Assembly: GCF_000003855.2 (NCBI RefSeq)
Contig: NW_003101679.1
Span: 4,487,393-4,551,392, forward strand
From: Blastomyces gilchristii SLH14081
Lineage: Eukaryota > Ascomycota > Eurotiomycetes > Onygenales > Ajellomycetaceae
Length of the DNA: 64,000 nt
Reading direction: 5' to 3'
This document shows, one piece after another, positions 36,083-48,692 of this stretch (position 1 is the first letter of the stretch; each line of letters opens with the position of its first letter). Position numbers and translations under genes: made by a program. A model generated the notes under the pieces. That model was given only the letters and a program-made list of their open reading frames with translations, was not told the DNA's origin and did no database searches.

Positions 36083-39000
36083 ATGGCAGAGGATGAGGCT
36101 GAAAAAGCATTTTTCCAAGCGCAATCTTTGAATGCAGATATCGCGAGTTATGAGGCAGCTGGGGATCAGGATGGGGATAGTTCAGACTCAGACGATTATG
36201 ATCCTTCAAAAACAGTTCAAAATCATCAAGATCAGTATTCTGCGCAGTTAACAGATTCAAAACCGAGTGCTGTTTCAAATACTTCTTCCCTTTCAGCTTC
36301 CTTGAAGCGGAGGTCTATGTCCCAAGATTTCTCTGAAGCCGTGCAAAATAGTCATACTTTTCCTCCCTCACAAATCCCCTCCGGGTCTGAACCTGGAGAT
36401 CCCACCCCTCTTCCACCTTCCAATACCTCTGCTCCTGTACAAGTGTCATCCCAGTCCATTGGGAATTTTGTTGTCGGGGAGGATAGCGACGAGGATAGAG
36501 GCGAGGCTGAATATGAACCTCCTGCAGCGTTAAGTCATGTTCATGGTGGTGATGGTGGTGATGACGGGAATGAGGGTAATGATGATGATAATGTGGCCTC
36601 TGACCCTTCTGGCAGTCGTCAGCATTCCCTTTCTCAAAATGCCAATGAAAATGTTTCTCAATATCATGTATCACATCAACTGCAGACTGTTCAAGACAAA
36701 AACTCTCCTCCTCAAGATGTTCCTCCTCCCAATAGCTCATCTCTTCCTCCTTCCTATGTTGGTCTTTCGGCGCCAAGTGATGGTGCCTCCAATTACTTGC
36801 AGGATGATTCAAAACCGCCGACCGTGACAACGGGCGATACTGCCTCTCAACCTGCAAACAGATCTATATCCTCTACTCCTACAGCAGCTGCGGCACCGCG
36901 AGGCCGTCTTCCTCATGATCGAGTGGGTATCTTGGAGGATAGGATTCAGGCTGATCCGCGCGGTGATACGGACGCTTGGTTGGAGCTAATTAACGAACAC
37001 CGCTCCCGAAATAAACTTGATAGTGCCCGAGAGGTCTATGAGAGATTCTTCAAAATCTTCCCATCAGCTGTAGGTCTAATATTCTCACTAAAATATTCTT
37101 TATTTTATTTTATTTTATATTTTATTTATTTATTTATTTATTTTATATTTTTATTTTTTAAAAAAATTGAAGCCCTACTAATATTTCTCCAACAGGCTGA
37201 GCAATGGGTCGCATATGCAAACATGGAGTCGGAAAATAACGAACTCTATCGATTAGAGCAGATTTTTAATAAGAGTCTCTTGTCCATACCTAATGTCCAG
37301 TTATGGTCCGTATATCTCGATTATGTTCGTCGCCGTAATAATTTAACCACAGATACGACCGGCCAAGCTCGAGGTATCATTTCATCTGCCTACGACTTCG
37401 CTCTGCAGAACATCGGAGTTGATAAAGACTCCGCGAACATTTGGGTTGATTACATCCAGTTCATTCGCTCCGGACCTGGGAATATTGGTGGTTCGGGTTG
37501 GCAAGATCAACAGAAGATGGATCTTTTGCGAAAAGCTTACCAGAGAGCCATATGTGTTCCCACGCAAGCTGTCAATACCCTTTGGAAGGAGTACGATCAG
37601 TTTGAAATGGGCTTGAATAAGTTGACTGTACGTTCATGCTGAACCTTTCATATTATACAATAGAACAGGATACTAACGCTTATATTGTCCGAACTATCTA
37701 GGGTCGAAAATTCCTCCAGGAGAGATCCCCAGCCTATATGACGGCACGGAGCTCTTTTACAGAGTTGCAGAACATTACCAGAGAACTCGTCCGTGCCTCG
37801 CTACCCAGGTTGCCTCCCGCGCCAGGATGTGAGGGTGAGGAAATGTACAATAAGCAAGTGGAGATATGGAAGCGCTGGATCAAATGGGAAAAAGATGATC
37901 CCTTAGTACTAAGGGATGAGGATGGTGGTGCTGGTTATAAGGCTCGAGTGCTTTATGTTTACCGACAGTCGCTGATGGCATTGAGATTCCTGCCCGAGAT
38001 ATGGTTTGATGCTGCAGATTTCTGTTTCCAAAATGAAATGGAGTCTGAGGGCAATGACTTCTTAAAACAAGGAATAGATGCCAATCCAGAGAGTTGCTTA
38101 CTTGCGTTTAAACTCGCTGATCGAATAGAAGTTACCACGGAATCTGAGCAGGACTCTAGAAAGCGCGGTGCCAAAGCTAGAGAGCCATATGACAGACTGC
38201 TTGATGCCCTTTACGACTTGATATCGAAAGCAAAGGCCCAGGAGGCTAAGGATATTGCATTTGTTGAAGAGAGCTTTTCTTCTCAAGCAGAAAGCTCTCG
38301 ACGGCATGTCATGGTCGTTACTAATGAGGAGGATGAGGATGAGGGCGACGATGCTGCCAAGGCAAGAGAAGCGGCGAAAAATAGTCAGATCGAGGCTTTA
38401 AAGAAGAAGCATGCGGAGGCAATTGGCCAGCTGTCGAAAACCATATCATTTGCTTGGATTGCTCTCATGAGATCAATGCGCCGTATTCAAGGGAAGGGCA
38501 AACCAGGAGAAATGGCAGGATCACGACAGATTTTTGCTGATGCGCGCAAACGCGGGCGCATAACTAGCGATGTCTACATCGCGAGTGCGTTACTGGAGCA
38601 TTACTGCTATAAAGATCCTGCAGCGACGAAGATATTCGAGCGCGGCGCAAAACTATTTCCCGAGGATGAAAATTTCACTCTGGAGTATCTTAAACATCTT
38701 ATCGACATTAATGATATCACTAGTATGTCATATTTTGCTTGGTTCAATTTTTGAAACTCATCCATTTGCTCAAATGTCATTACTAACCTTTTTTTTTAAT
38801 TCTAGATGCGAGAGCCGTATTCGAGATGTCCGTCAGGAGACTAGCAGCTAATCCAAACAACACACACAAGGCCAAACCCATCTTCGCGTTCATGCACGAA
38901 CATGAATCAAGATATGGAGATATGGTCCAGATCCTGAACCTCGAGGCTCGGATGCGAGAGTTATTCCCTGAAGACCCTGTCCTCAAACAATTCCTCCACC

Positions 39001-39789
39001 GCTTTTCTACACCAGCCTTCGACCCCACTGCTTTCCAACCAATCCTCTCCCCTTCCCAGACGAAACCAAAACTGGCCTCCTTTACTGCTACGGAGGAGAT
39101 GCGACCATGCCAGGGATCCCCTTCTACTCGGTATCCTCAAGGGTCAGGACCAGCACCGCCAACAACAGCAACCCACTCCCCCAAACGTCCCTATGCACCC
39201 GAAGAATTCGACGATGACGCATCAAATCGTCCGCGTAAGTTCATGCGGGCTGAGTCACCACTGAAGGGTGCAGCCGGCCGGCGACTGAATCAGCAGAAAC
39301 AACAAATTCAGCAGCAGGTGGTGAATGGCGGCGGCGTAGGTGGAGGCGGGGGAGGCGGCATGGGTGGTGGGTATGGCGGTGGTGCTGGTGGTGGTCAGGG
39401 AAACAAGCCACCCATCCCAATTCCGCTACCGCGGGAGATCATGTTTTTGCTTAGCATTATCCCGGGAGCGTCTACGTATGATGCCACGAGGTTTTCGCCG
39501 GAGAAGATGGTTGCGTTGTTGCGCCAGTTGGATGTTCCGTCGTCGGTGAGTCAACTTCGACCGCCCGTTCCGCCGCCTGGGGGCGGTGGTGTTGGTGGGA
39601 TGGCGGGGGGTATGAATCGTGGACAGTATATGGGTAAGTTGAATATTGAATGCTGAAATTTTGATTTTCCTTCTCCCTCTCCCCAACCCATCTCTTATTT
39701 TTGTATACATCTCTTTTAATGGGTAGTAGACGGGCTGCACTAATGATGCTTCCCTATAATATGTAGGTATGTACCGTCCGGGGTCATAG
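36083..39789 (+). CDS. RNA14: mRNA 3'-end processing factor Rna14 (CstF-77)
   Basis: Five exons (36083-37069, 37196-37627, 37702-38722, 38806-39633, 39767-39789) encode 1096 residues. Rna14 is the HAT-repeat scaffold of cleavage factor IA, needed for cleavage and polyadenylation of pre-mRNA. A long Ser/Asp-rich N-terminus (about 1-270) precedes the HAT repeats: DRVGILEDRIQADPRGDTDA, then AAEQWVAYANMES, NVQLWSVYLDYVRRRNN, ANIWVDYIQFIRSGP, WKEYDQFEMGLNK, IWKRWIKWEKDDP, ALLEHYCYKDPAATKIFERG and FMHEHESRYGDM. A Gly-rich linker (about 960-990) leads to the C-terminal monkeytail region, which binds Rna15 in yeast. The first intron (126 bases) stays in frame without a stop. The last exon codes only a few residues (MYRPGS). 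Confidence 0.94.
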
Positions 39790-42305
39790 ACATAGCCTAC
39801 TCAATCGTGTTTATTGAGAATTGGCATAGTTCACTAGTATTCGACATGTACTACCATTCCGGACTTACACACAAGGGATGTTCGCCTATTTACCCTTTTT
39901 TTTCCGTCGACTGTTTTGATGTTATTGCATGCTTGGTTTCCCGGGGGGCCTAAAGGACATTTCCTCAATGTTACGCGCTATGTTTTTACAATTTGGTCTT
40001 TTTTTGTCTTGCTCTTTTCGTTTTCCTTCAGGCTTCCTTCTCCCTTTTCTGTCGTAGTTTTTGTTTGCTATCATCGAAATATGTATCATATGAATGGAAG
40101 AAAGAGAAAAAAGAGAGGGTAGGTAGCTTTGGGAATATTGTCATCGTCTTTTCGATTTTCTCCTCTTTCATTTTCATACTTTCACCTCTGGTGTGTGTGT
40201 TTTCATGTTTTCATTAAAATGCGGTTCAAAGATGGGAATTATGCACGTTTGATTTTTGAGGTTTGTCATTCCGGTTTTCTTTCTTTTTTTTTTAAAATCT
40301 ACTCTATCTTTTCGCCAGGCGTTGTCTAAACAATTCTGGGGATTATTTTTCATGGTGATGTGATATAGTCACTTCTTAGTTACTTTGAATATTATTTCTA
40401 TTCAGGTATATTCCGTCCTCTCGCCCCTTTCAAGCGTGTGTATGCATGACGTTATTACAATGTCAGGCATTCGTGCTATTATAATTTCGTTGCAATAGGA
40501 ACTTTTATATCGTTATTAATATTGCAGTTGATTCTTCTGGCGCGAGATAATCTAAATGCCCCTTGAAAAAGGAAAGAAAAAGCGAAAAAGCAAAAGAGCA
40601 AATTAGCCTGAACATATAGCTTTGCGCTAGCGTAACTATAACCTTATTTCAACAACTGCATCCCCATTTTCTTACTACCGGGCAGGGGAGATAGAAGGGG
40701 GATGTGTTATGGAAATCTACCTGTCTATCAATATGGATGGGCCAGGAGATCTTTTTACTCAGGGTATTTCGCAGGCTGATGTTAATAATACTGGGTGTAT
40801 TCGACGGCGTCGGGAGAAGCGGGAAACTGGTGTTTCGAGCTTCTCTTCTCTTCTTCGCACTGCCTGTCTCCCTGAGATTTTTCGTCCTTTCAGTCGAGCT
40901 GAATAAAACTGTTCGACAAGTCATACCCATTTTGAGGGGTAATTAATGGGTTGTGGACGGGGAGGGGATACCATGACCTTGTTGTGAAATTCTCTCTGGA
41001 GGTGCCGCTAGCCCTTCGTACACACATTCATTGCCTCTTGCCTGGGAGAATGGCATACCGCCCATGTATCGGAGAATTGTTGGGATGGAGACCATATGGA
41101 GCAGCGGCTGGGGCTCTGATGGCAACTGATAGTAGGATGGCGGGAAGACAAAGCCTTCCCAATCGGGACGTGTTGTGTTGTGTTGTGTTGTGTTGTTGTT
41201 GCTCAGCGCCAGGAGACAACAACCATCTTATATCGATTCTTCTCCTCTCTTCTCTTGTCCCTTTTCCTTCTTCTTCATCATCATCATCTATCATCATCGT
41301 CATCATCTTACCCTTCTCCTTTTCCTCCTCCTTCTTCTTCATCATCATCTATCATCTATCTTCGGCATCTAGCTGGCCTTCCATATCTGCATTGCTATAG
41401 TCAGCAGCACCTTGAAAATATCTCAACTTCCCTTCAGTGCTTGCTTTTTCTCACTCCCATCATCGGACTGATCTTTCCTGTACTCTTAAGAGCCTTTGGA
41501 CTGCCACATACACTGGTAAGGTGAGCTATTTCTACCTTTCCTCTCTTTTCTCTTTCTCAATCCTTTCTCTTACCGCTGTTGATACCCGTGCTTGCCCACA
41601 TCGCTCTCACATACTCTCTATCGCGTGCATAAAGACCTCGCGATACATTATCCACTTCAATCATCAGCTCCAGCTTCATTTTCTCCTTACTTTCCCGTCA
41701 TACCCCCGGTTATTCTGCCCTCATTACACGCGTAGTCACATTTAGCAGTATCTCCCAGTTGAGATATCATTCTCTTCTCATCTTTTCCCTCACTTTCTTG
41801 TTGTGGAACACCCCTCATAGCACGGACGGATAGAGAACAAAACAAAACGCGTCCTGCGGCTATCATTCTTTGCATTGCCTGTGCAGGCTGCGGCTACCTG
41901 TCTGTTAGTTGCTCCAAGCTGGTTTTGCTGCCATCCACCGTTAATCTGTTCTCATCCAGCTCACTATCCGCGTCTTTTGTTTTCGTTGTTGCGGTTGTTG
42001 CTACTTCTCCTTCTTTGTGTTGCCTGCTTGTTCCCTTTCTCCACAAACTCTTTAACACTCCAATCCCAAGCTTTCTGCCATATTATACACGTCTTGTTAT
42101 TTTGCCGGCCATCGAGCCCAGCAGCGTCATCCTCGGATAGTTAGCATTTTCCCTTGGTGTATACTGCATTCCATACTATCGTGCGTTGATTCCTCCCCGG
42201 CAAACTGTTACCTAGCACACACTATACTCTCCCTCATCCATCTCCCTCTGATTCAACCCACGGCCACCTCAAATTTAAGTCATTCCATTGATAGACTATA
42301 GAATC
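39790..42305. other. 2.5 kb region ahead of Argonaute, with long pyrimidine leader
   Basis: No gene recognised. The left part is the RNA14 3' region. From about 41200 it becomes CT-rich with (CTTCTT) and (ATCATC) repeats, as in long fungal 5' leaders. A GGTAAGGTGAGC at about 41515 and a TGTGCAGG at about 41880 could flank a leader intron; that is unproven. Confidence 0.4.
41171..41198. repeat. (TGTTG)n microsatellite
   Basis: Five TGTTG units followed by TGTTGTT, about 1.1 kb upstream of the first Argonaute ATG. Confidence 0.85.
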
Positions 42306-45300
42306 ATGTCTGGTGCGGGCAAGCGTCGTCGCCAACGCGACAGGCGAAATGGTACCACCCAAGAAGACAATGGGAATAGTCCCCCCCAGAGCCATACGCA
42401 ACTCGACGGGACATCAGGTCCAGGAAGCACTAGCCAACGTGCTGGCATGCACTCCCCTCCCGGCTTACCACGCACTGGGATGAATTCACCTCCTGGCTCA
42501 CCACGCGCTGGGTCACCGTCAGCCCGTGGTAGAAGCCCGGCCCCAGGCACCCCAACCTTTGGTAGCATCGCTCAGAGGATGGAGACTGGGAACCCCCCTC
42601 TGCGAGACCCTGCTCGTGATCCGGAAAGGATTCCGAAATTGACAGATATGTGTCGAAATGTTGATTTACCAGCGGATGCTTATCAGCTAAACCCAGAAGT
42701 AAGCATAATTCCCTGTCTTATTACTGTTACCATATTGCCTTGAAGTCTGCAATGTCTGCTTTCCATGTATGATTCACCTTGTGGGGCAACTGTAACTAGT
42801 TGTTCCGCTTTTCATTGCTGGCTGGCTATGGGGAGAAGCCAAATATCTTCTCAAAGGCTGGAATGACGGGTAGCCTGTCTACCTTGTTACAGTTTCCAGC
42901 GTCGGGAGGTGTGACAACAACAATCCATAGAGTATGCAAAGCGGAGTGAAAGCTTTATCATGTAACTTCTCGGATATGGGGACGTACATTGCATTCACAA
43001 AGACAGTCTTGAACCCTTCTTTCTCCAGCGCCGGACACAGCCCCAGCTTCACACCAAGAAAATTCTCTGGGATGAATTTCAGTCAAGCTGCCTGATTTGG
43101 GTGGACCATTACCATACGGGGGGAATTCACACCCATCCTTCTGCTAAAGATAAAAGGGCCTTTCCATTCCGCTTATATTGTCTTCTTCCCTTCTGCCTCT
43201 TCTCCCATGTGCTTCCTACCTCTCGTCGTTTTCGTTCCCATAATTCTATTATTACCCTGAAATATTGCTATTTCTTTTATTGTTCTACATCCTATCCCCT
43301 TTCCATTTGTATTCCAGGATCATATATTTTTCTACAATGAGCGGCTCCGGAGGGTCCAAAGCGCCTTCGCAAAAGACAGATGACGCGAGCTTATTTCGTC
43401 ATATACATGTCACTGACCAGTCCGCTGAACAGTTCTTCGCTCGAAAGGACCTTGCCAAGCGCGCGGGTTATAACGCTACTGGCAAAGAGATTGCCGTAGC
43501 TGTAAATTCGTACGCCATCACCCAGTTCCCCACCAAGCCCGTGTATCAGTACGATGTAAGTTACGCTTTTACTCCGAAGCCCCGATTTTATTACTCATTC
43601 TCCTCTAGGTACACATCGGTAATGGCTCCGAAAAACGCGCCGTAGTACAGAAGGTGTGGCAGTCGAAAACAAGAATGGCCAAAACTGGAAAAAAGTTTAT
43701 CTTCGATGGGAATAAATTGGCGTGGTAAGCTCACAGTTCACTTACTAAAGGTTAGCTTTCGTTCGGCTAACAGCTCCTCAGGTCGCTTGACCGACTGCCT
43801 AATGACGTTAACGTCATGGTTGACCTAGACGCCGAGCAGGGCAGATCTGGATCAAAAGACCCAAATATATTTCGCTTGGTGGTTCGCCACACGAAGAAGG
43901 TTAACCTCGCAGTAATTGAGGAGTATCTTCGCGGCAATGGAAGCATCTCCAAGGAAGTATTGGAAGGGCTGAGTATGTGATCCTCTTCACTTTTACTCTA
44001 GCTTTTGATTTTCATCTAACTTAATCTTTCCCAAGGCTTCCTCGACCATGTGTTGAGAGAGACCCCCAGCGAAAAATTCATTCCGATTAAGCGCTCCTTC
44101 TTTAGTGAAAAAAACCCAAAGGCGTCCGTTGGAGGCGGGGTATTTGCATACAAAGGCATCTACCAGGCCATTCGTGCGGTCAACGTACGTTGCCCCCAAA
44201 CATTCAATTGATATCATGTTGACATCTTTCTAGCCTGGTCGGTTGGCCCTAAACGTCGATGTTTCCAATTCCTGTTTTTGGGCTCTTATCTCTCTCCTGA
44301 GTGCGGCGATCGAGGCCCTGGAACTTCGCGATGTCCAGCAACTTATGAGCTGGACCAAGCCGGTTGACGATGGCCATGGCGGTCGTGCTCCATCCGCCAA
44401 ATTCCATCAGCTAAGCCGCTTTCACAAATTAACTGTGAAGGCCTCGTATAAGGGTTGTCCTTGCCCGGAGAGGGAATGGACGATCAAAGGATTCCTTCCG
44501 GTCAATGCGAAGGAATACACGATCGATATGCCTGACAGGGCGACTGGTCAAGTTCGCACTATCAGTATCTATGACTACTTCCGCTCTAGGTACAATGTTG
44601 TTCTCAGCTACTGGGAACTTCCTCTCGTGAAAATGACCAAAAAGGGAGTGGTGTATCCCATGGAATTTCTGGCAATCCATCGTCCGCAGAGATTTCCTTT
44701 TAAGCTTAATGAGCTCCAGACAGCATCAATGATCAAATTTGCTGTCACACGTCCAAGCGAACGCCGCAAAGCAGTTGAAGAGTCGAAATTGAATCTTGCC
44801 CACGCCACAGACCCTGTGCTTAATGCCTTCGGCTTAAAGATTTCTGAGTCCATGACGACCACAAAGGCCCGCCTACTCCCTAACCCAGAGATCATTTTTG
44901 GAGGTAATCAACGTGTGAATCCAGGTACTGCAGGCCGATGGGATCTTCGTGGGAAGAAGTTTTACTCCAAAAACTCAAAGCCACTGACTTCTTGGGGCGT
45001 CGGTGTGTTCAGGAGTCGCCATGTCAACCAGGCAGATGTGGAAAGGTTTGTTGATGCATTTGTGCGTGCATACCAAGGCCACGGTGGAGTTGTTGCCAGC
45101 ACTCGACCATTTATTGGTGAGGTAGAAGCAGATCCTGCAAAAGCAGCATACAACCTGTTTCATTCTACTGGAAACAAGTTTAATCAGCGGCCCCAGCTGC
45201 TTATTTTCATAGTGATGGATAAAAATGCATTCCATTACACCAGGATCAAGAAATCTTGTGACTGTCGCTTCGGTGTTGTTTCCCAGGTTTTGCAGGCTTC

Positions 45301-46326
45301 CCAAGTTGCAAAGTGCAACGGCCAATACATTTCAAATGTTTTAATGAAAGTCAATGCGAAGCTCGGAGGGACCACTGCGAGGATTGCCTCAAAAATTACC
45401 AAAGGCCTAGCTCCTTTCAGCATGATTATCGGAGCCGATATCTCTCATTCCGCCCCGGGAAGCTTTGCCCCATCGATGGCCGCTATGACTGTATCTATGG
45501 ATCAATTTGGTGGTCGGTATACCGGAGCTTGTGAAACAAATGGTGATCGTGTGGAGATGATAAGCCAAGCTAATATCAAATCCATGCTTACCCCACTCAT
45601 CCGCGAATGGTCTGCAACAGTGGGCCAAGGTAGAATCCCTCAGAATATCTACTACTTCCGCGATGGAGTGTCAGAGGGCGAGTTCCAGCAAGTTTTGCAA
45701 CAGGAGATACCCTTTGTTAGAGCTTTGCTAAATGAATTCAATAAGGGTGTCGAATGGGGCGGAAGGATCACTGTGGTAGTCGCCTCAAAACGCCATCATA
45801 TTCGCGCCTTTCCTCAACCAGGGGACCGCAATGCAGCGGATAAGAATGGAAATGTATTGCCAGGCACTTTGGTTGAGAGGGACGTTACTAGTGCCCATGG
45901 ATGGGATTTCTTTTTGTGGTCGCATATCGCTTTGCAAGGCACATCCCGCCCCGTCCATTATCATGTGCTGGTTGATGAAATGAACCACGCGCCCAAAGAC
46001 TTGCAGAACATGATTTATGAGCATTGTTACCAATACATGCGATCGACCACTTCAGTGTCACTTTGTAAGTTATTATTTCCCCCTTCTGATTGCGTGCATA
46101 AACTAAAAGATAAATTCCCCAAGTTCCCGCCGTGTATTATGCCCATTTGGTCTCCAACCGGGCTCGTGCGCATGAAAATATTCCCGCGAGCTCCGGTCCC
46201 CGCTCTGGGCCTCAGGTCAAACAGGGCCAAGCCCCAACTTCAGCGGAGCCCCCGAAGTCTGAAGGAAGGCAGCTGCTTCCGATCGGTGAGGGTGATCGCT
46301 TAGCGTTGAAGATGTGGTATATCTGA
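42306..46326 (+). CDS. Argonaute (QDE2-like) with two possible first exons
   Basis: The core exons are 43609-43724, 43782-43972, 44036-44184, 44234-46064 and 46124-46326. They follow an exon ending at 43555. The protein binds small RNAs and cuts or silences matching transcripts (quelling-type RNAi). PAZ lies around YKGCPCPEREWTIKGF to FLAIHRPQRF. PIWI has the DEDH residues: GADISH, the glutamate finger region GACETNGDRVEM, FRDGVSEG and the last His in VYYAHLVSNRARAHEN, so it should be slicer-competent. Two N-termini are possible. One is an upstream exon 42306-42698 (GTAAGC donor, GRSPAPGTP and DLPADAYQLNPE) spliced over about 720 bases, for example to 43421, giving about 1005 residues. The other is a start at 43337 (MSGSGGSKAPSQ), giving 902. 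The exact acceptor is not determined. Confidence 0.9.
43337..43555 (+). CDS. Alternative first coding exon of Argonaute
   Basis: This exon begins with its own ATG in good context (CTACAATGAGC) after a 200-base pyrimidine-rich stretch. It runs in frame through SLFRHIHVTDQSAEQFFARK into the conserved RAGYNATGKEIAVAVNSYAI segment, ending at a GTAAGT donor. If the upstream exon is used, only its 3' part is retained, through a CAG at 43420 or 43432 (both in frame). If transcription begins inside the 5' intron, the whole exon is used. Confidence 0.6.
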
Positions 46327-47000
46327 ACAGCGGTTGTCGCTGTGTTTCACGATGGAGATGGATTTGTAACGGGGATCGTTGAATTTTAGGACCGGGGGGG
46401 AGAGAACCTTGATTTTGCCTTGACTGGGGAAAGAGTCCTTACAGTGCGAACAAGCAGAGGTAGGGGAGGCACGAAGGCAGGGCTGGTTGTGTCTTTGTCA
46501 GAAAAATTAAAACAGAAACAAGGAATCATCGGGCCTAGCGACGTTGCTTCTGCCAGAATCTGAATGGTTGTTTTAGATAATTACGACTCTGGTATCCCTA
46601 TTGTGGGTAGATATTTTCCATTATCGGTAGCAGAAATTTAAATCGGTTGCTCCCCGTCTTTTTTGATCTTTTCATGTTACTTTTAGGGAGTAGTTCTACT
46701 GGAACCTTTCTTGCACATCGCCAGCTACTGAAAACGTTTTGAAAAAAAGAAAAAAAAAGGTCGAGTGAATCATATTCTGCTTTACAGGATGTTAAACGAT
46801 TTCTATGTAATTTTCTTCTGCCGGCTCCATGAGTATGAACTTCGCTCCAACTCCCCACTCGCTCGTTCCCGGACTACAACACAACACACACACACGCACA
46901 CATATACAGTATAAATCGATGTGGCGCCAACAGCCGGGGGGAAGAGGGGGGAAGAGGAGGGAAGAAGAGGAGAAAGGAGGGCAATCCACGTGGTTTATAT
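46327..47000. other. Convergent 3' region, Argonaute and TAN1
   Basis: No gene seen. Contains (CA)n at about 46881-46900, a purine-rich G/A tract (46938-46980) and CACGTG at 46987, just past the TAN1 stop. Confidence 0.55.
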
Positions 47001-48692
47001 TCAAGTTGTTTTCTCTCCTGCCTCACTTCCACCTTCTACCGCTGCTGGGATAACTGGAGTCGGGGGCGTTGAGTCAATGTCAGCGGTAGCGTCAGCGGCA
47101 GTGTCAGCACCGGCTGGCGTATTGCTTTCATCTGCTGAAGCGGCGGACACGGATGCGGGTGCGGGTGCGGGTGAAGGCTTGGGTCCCGGTTTGGGGGTCG
47201 GATCGTATATTTCGGAGAGATTGTATCTCTTCAGCTCGTCGTAGTCGGGACCGACGACGCTCATGCCGCATATGTTCTGTTTTTTTTTGGGTTGGGGTGG
47301 TGAGGTTAGGGTTATGGGAAGGTAGCGGTGGGGAGGGGAGGGGAGGTGGAAATGAAAAGGGGTTAAGTAGTAGTAAGTATGAGAAGAGAAACGCTGCAAA
47401 GAGAGTTATTTATTTACCTGGACGATATCCACCAGGATCAGCAGGTCGTAGTTTTTCAAATCGACTGAGTGGCCGGGTCCGACGGCTTTGGCTACGAGGG
47501 GGATTAAGGTGTCGCGGGTCCATTCTGTGTTGTTTCTTATTGAGGTGCGGATCGCGTACTAAGCAATGAGAGGTAAGCGTTGGAATATTCGTTGAGGTAT
47601 ATATAATATATCTTTTCAGGGGTTCGGGAATTTTAGTTAGGGGGTTCACGGGTCTGACTTCGGGTAGATGAAGATAGAAGAAGGGTGACGGCGGGGTTAG
47701 GGGACGCGGGAAACCGAAGGTCTTAAGGGAGTACCCGGTAGATTGATTGCCCTCACCTTTTTCGACGGCCCGCCGGAGTGGAAATGTGGTTTAAGAACCT
47801 CACGCGATAATTGCTCAATGCCACCACCAAGGACTTTTTGCGTGAGTGTTATGGGCGTTATCCGCTGGATCCATCGGCTGCGCTTTTTGGATGGGTTTTC
47901 CCGCGCCTCTGTGCAGAGGCGATGGGCGATTTGGACTGGGTCGAGGGTTTTATCGATTTTTATGAAGGAAACTGTGTGCGTTTGGATGGGAGGGGTTTTT
48001 TTTTAAGTGTTAGGTTGTTATTTTGGGATGGGACGGGTTGGGGCCAATTATGTGGGAGGTGACGTACGGCAGGGTATGTCTAGTTTCACCGCCTGGAAAG
48101 GATTGGTGTTTTTTTTGTCCTTGTTTGGTTTCAAGTCATCTACTTCCTTGCGGATTTGAGCCTCGATATCGTCTTCCTCCTTTTCTTCTTCTTGTTGTTT
48201 ACTATCTATATCCGAGGTAGATGTTCCATCCTTTGGTGTTCCAGCTAGAAGCTTTTGGCTTTCTAGATCCTATTTCATAACGGAGGATGAGACTTTTTTT
48301 CTCAAGGTGGAGGTTTTGGAGAAGCAGAGCAAGTATTAAAGGGGCCCAAGTAAGACTGACTTGATAGAGTATGTCTATCATCTCGGAGACGCATTTTGCT
48401 TCCTTTCCCCTGTTCGACGTGACAAACATGCCCGCGTCACCTCTCTCGATGACACGCCTATAACTCCATTGGCGCGTATTGCTCTTGTTGAACCAAAGGT
48501 TTGATTTCTAGTTATGTTTCAATGTTAGATAATCCAATATAGGATCCCGTTGAGCCTTTTGAGGTGAGACATTGCGCTAGAGCCGAAAAAGTAGGACTAT
48601 GTAATAATATAAAAAAAGTGCATCCGCACCTTGGTTTTCTTTGATGGCTTATCTCCCCAACCATCATGAGATCTTTTTGCTGGGCCCGGCAT
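47001..48692 (-). CDS. TAN1: Tan1, THUMP protein for tRNA N4-acetylcytidine
   Basis: Six exons (48692-48630, 48507-48361, 48269-48068, 47971-47757, 47558-47418, 47276-47001) encode 347 residues. Tan1 is the tRNA-binding partner of the acetyltransferase Kre33/NAT10 that makes ac4C12 in tRNA-Leu and tRNA-Ser. Exon 1 gives the short MPGPAKRSHDG start. Exon 2 carries GMFVTSNRGKEAKCVSEM, exon 3 an acidic DDIEAQIRKEVDDLK stretch, and exon 4 KKRSRWIQRITPITLTQK. Exons 5-6 carry the core THUMP segment YAIRTSIRNN, VDLKNYDLLILVDIVQ and NICGMSVVGPDYDELKRYNL. The C-terminal 70 residues are Pro/Ala-rich and unconserved. No single open frame exceeds about 90 codons here, so the gene is easily missed. Donors are GTGCGG, GTCAGT, GTACGT, GTGAGG and GTAAAT; the GTGCGG and GTCAGT sites are weak. 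Confidence 0.88.

Noticed and set aside
36315..36857. Minus-strand frame of 180 codons, His-rich
   Set aside because: Antisense of the Ser/Asp-rich N-terminus of Rna14; the His runs are reversed ATG/GTG-rich codons.
47811..48062. Plus-strand open frame with plausible composition
   Set aside because: It is the antisense of TAN1 exon 4 (47757-47971), whose minus-strand translation fits the Tan1 family far better.
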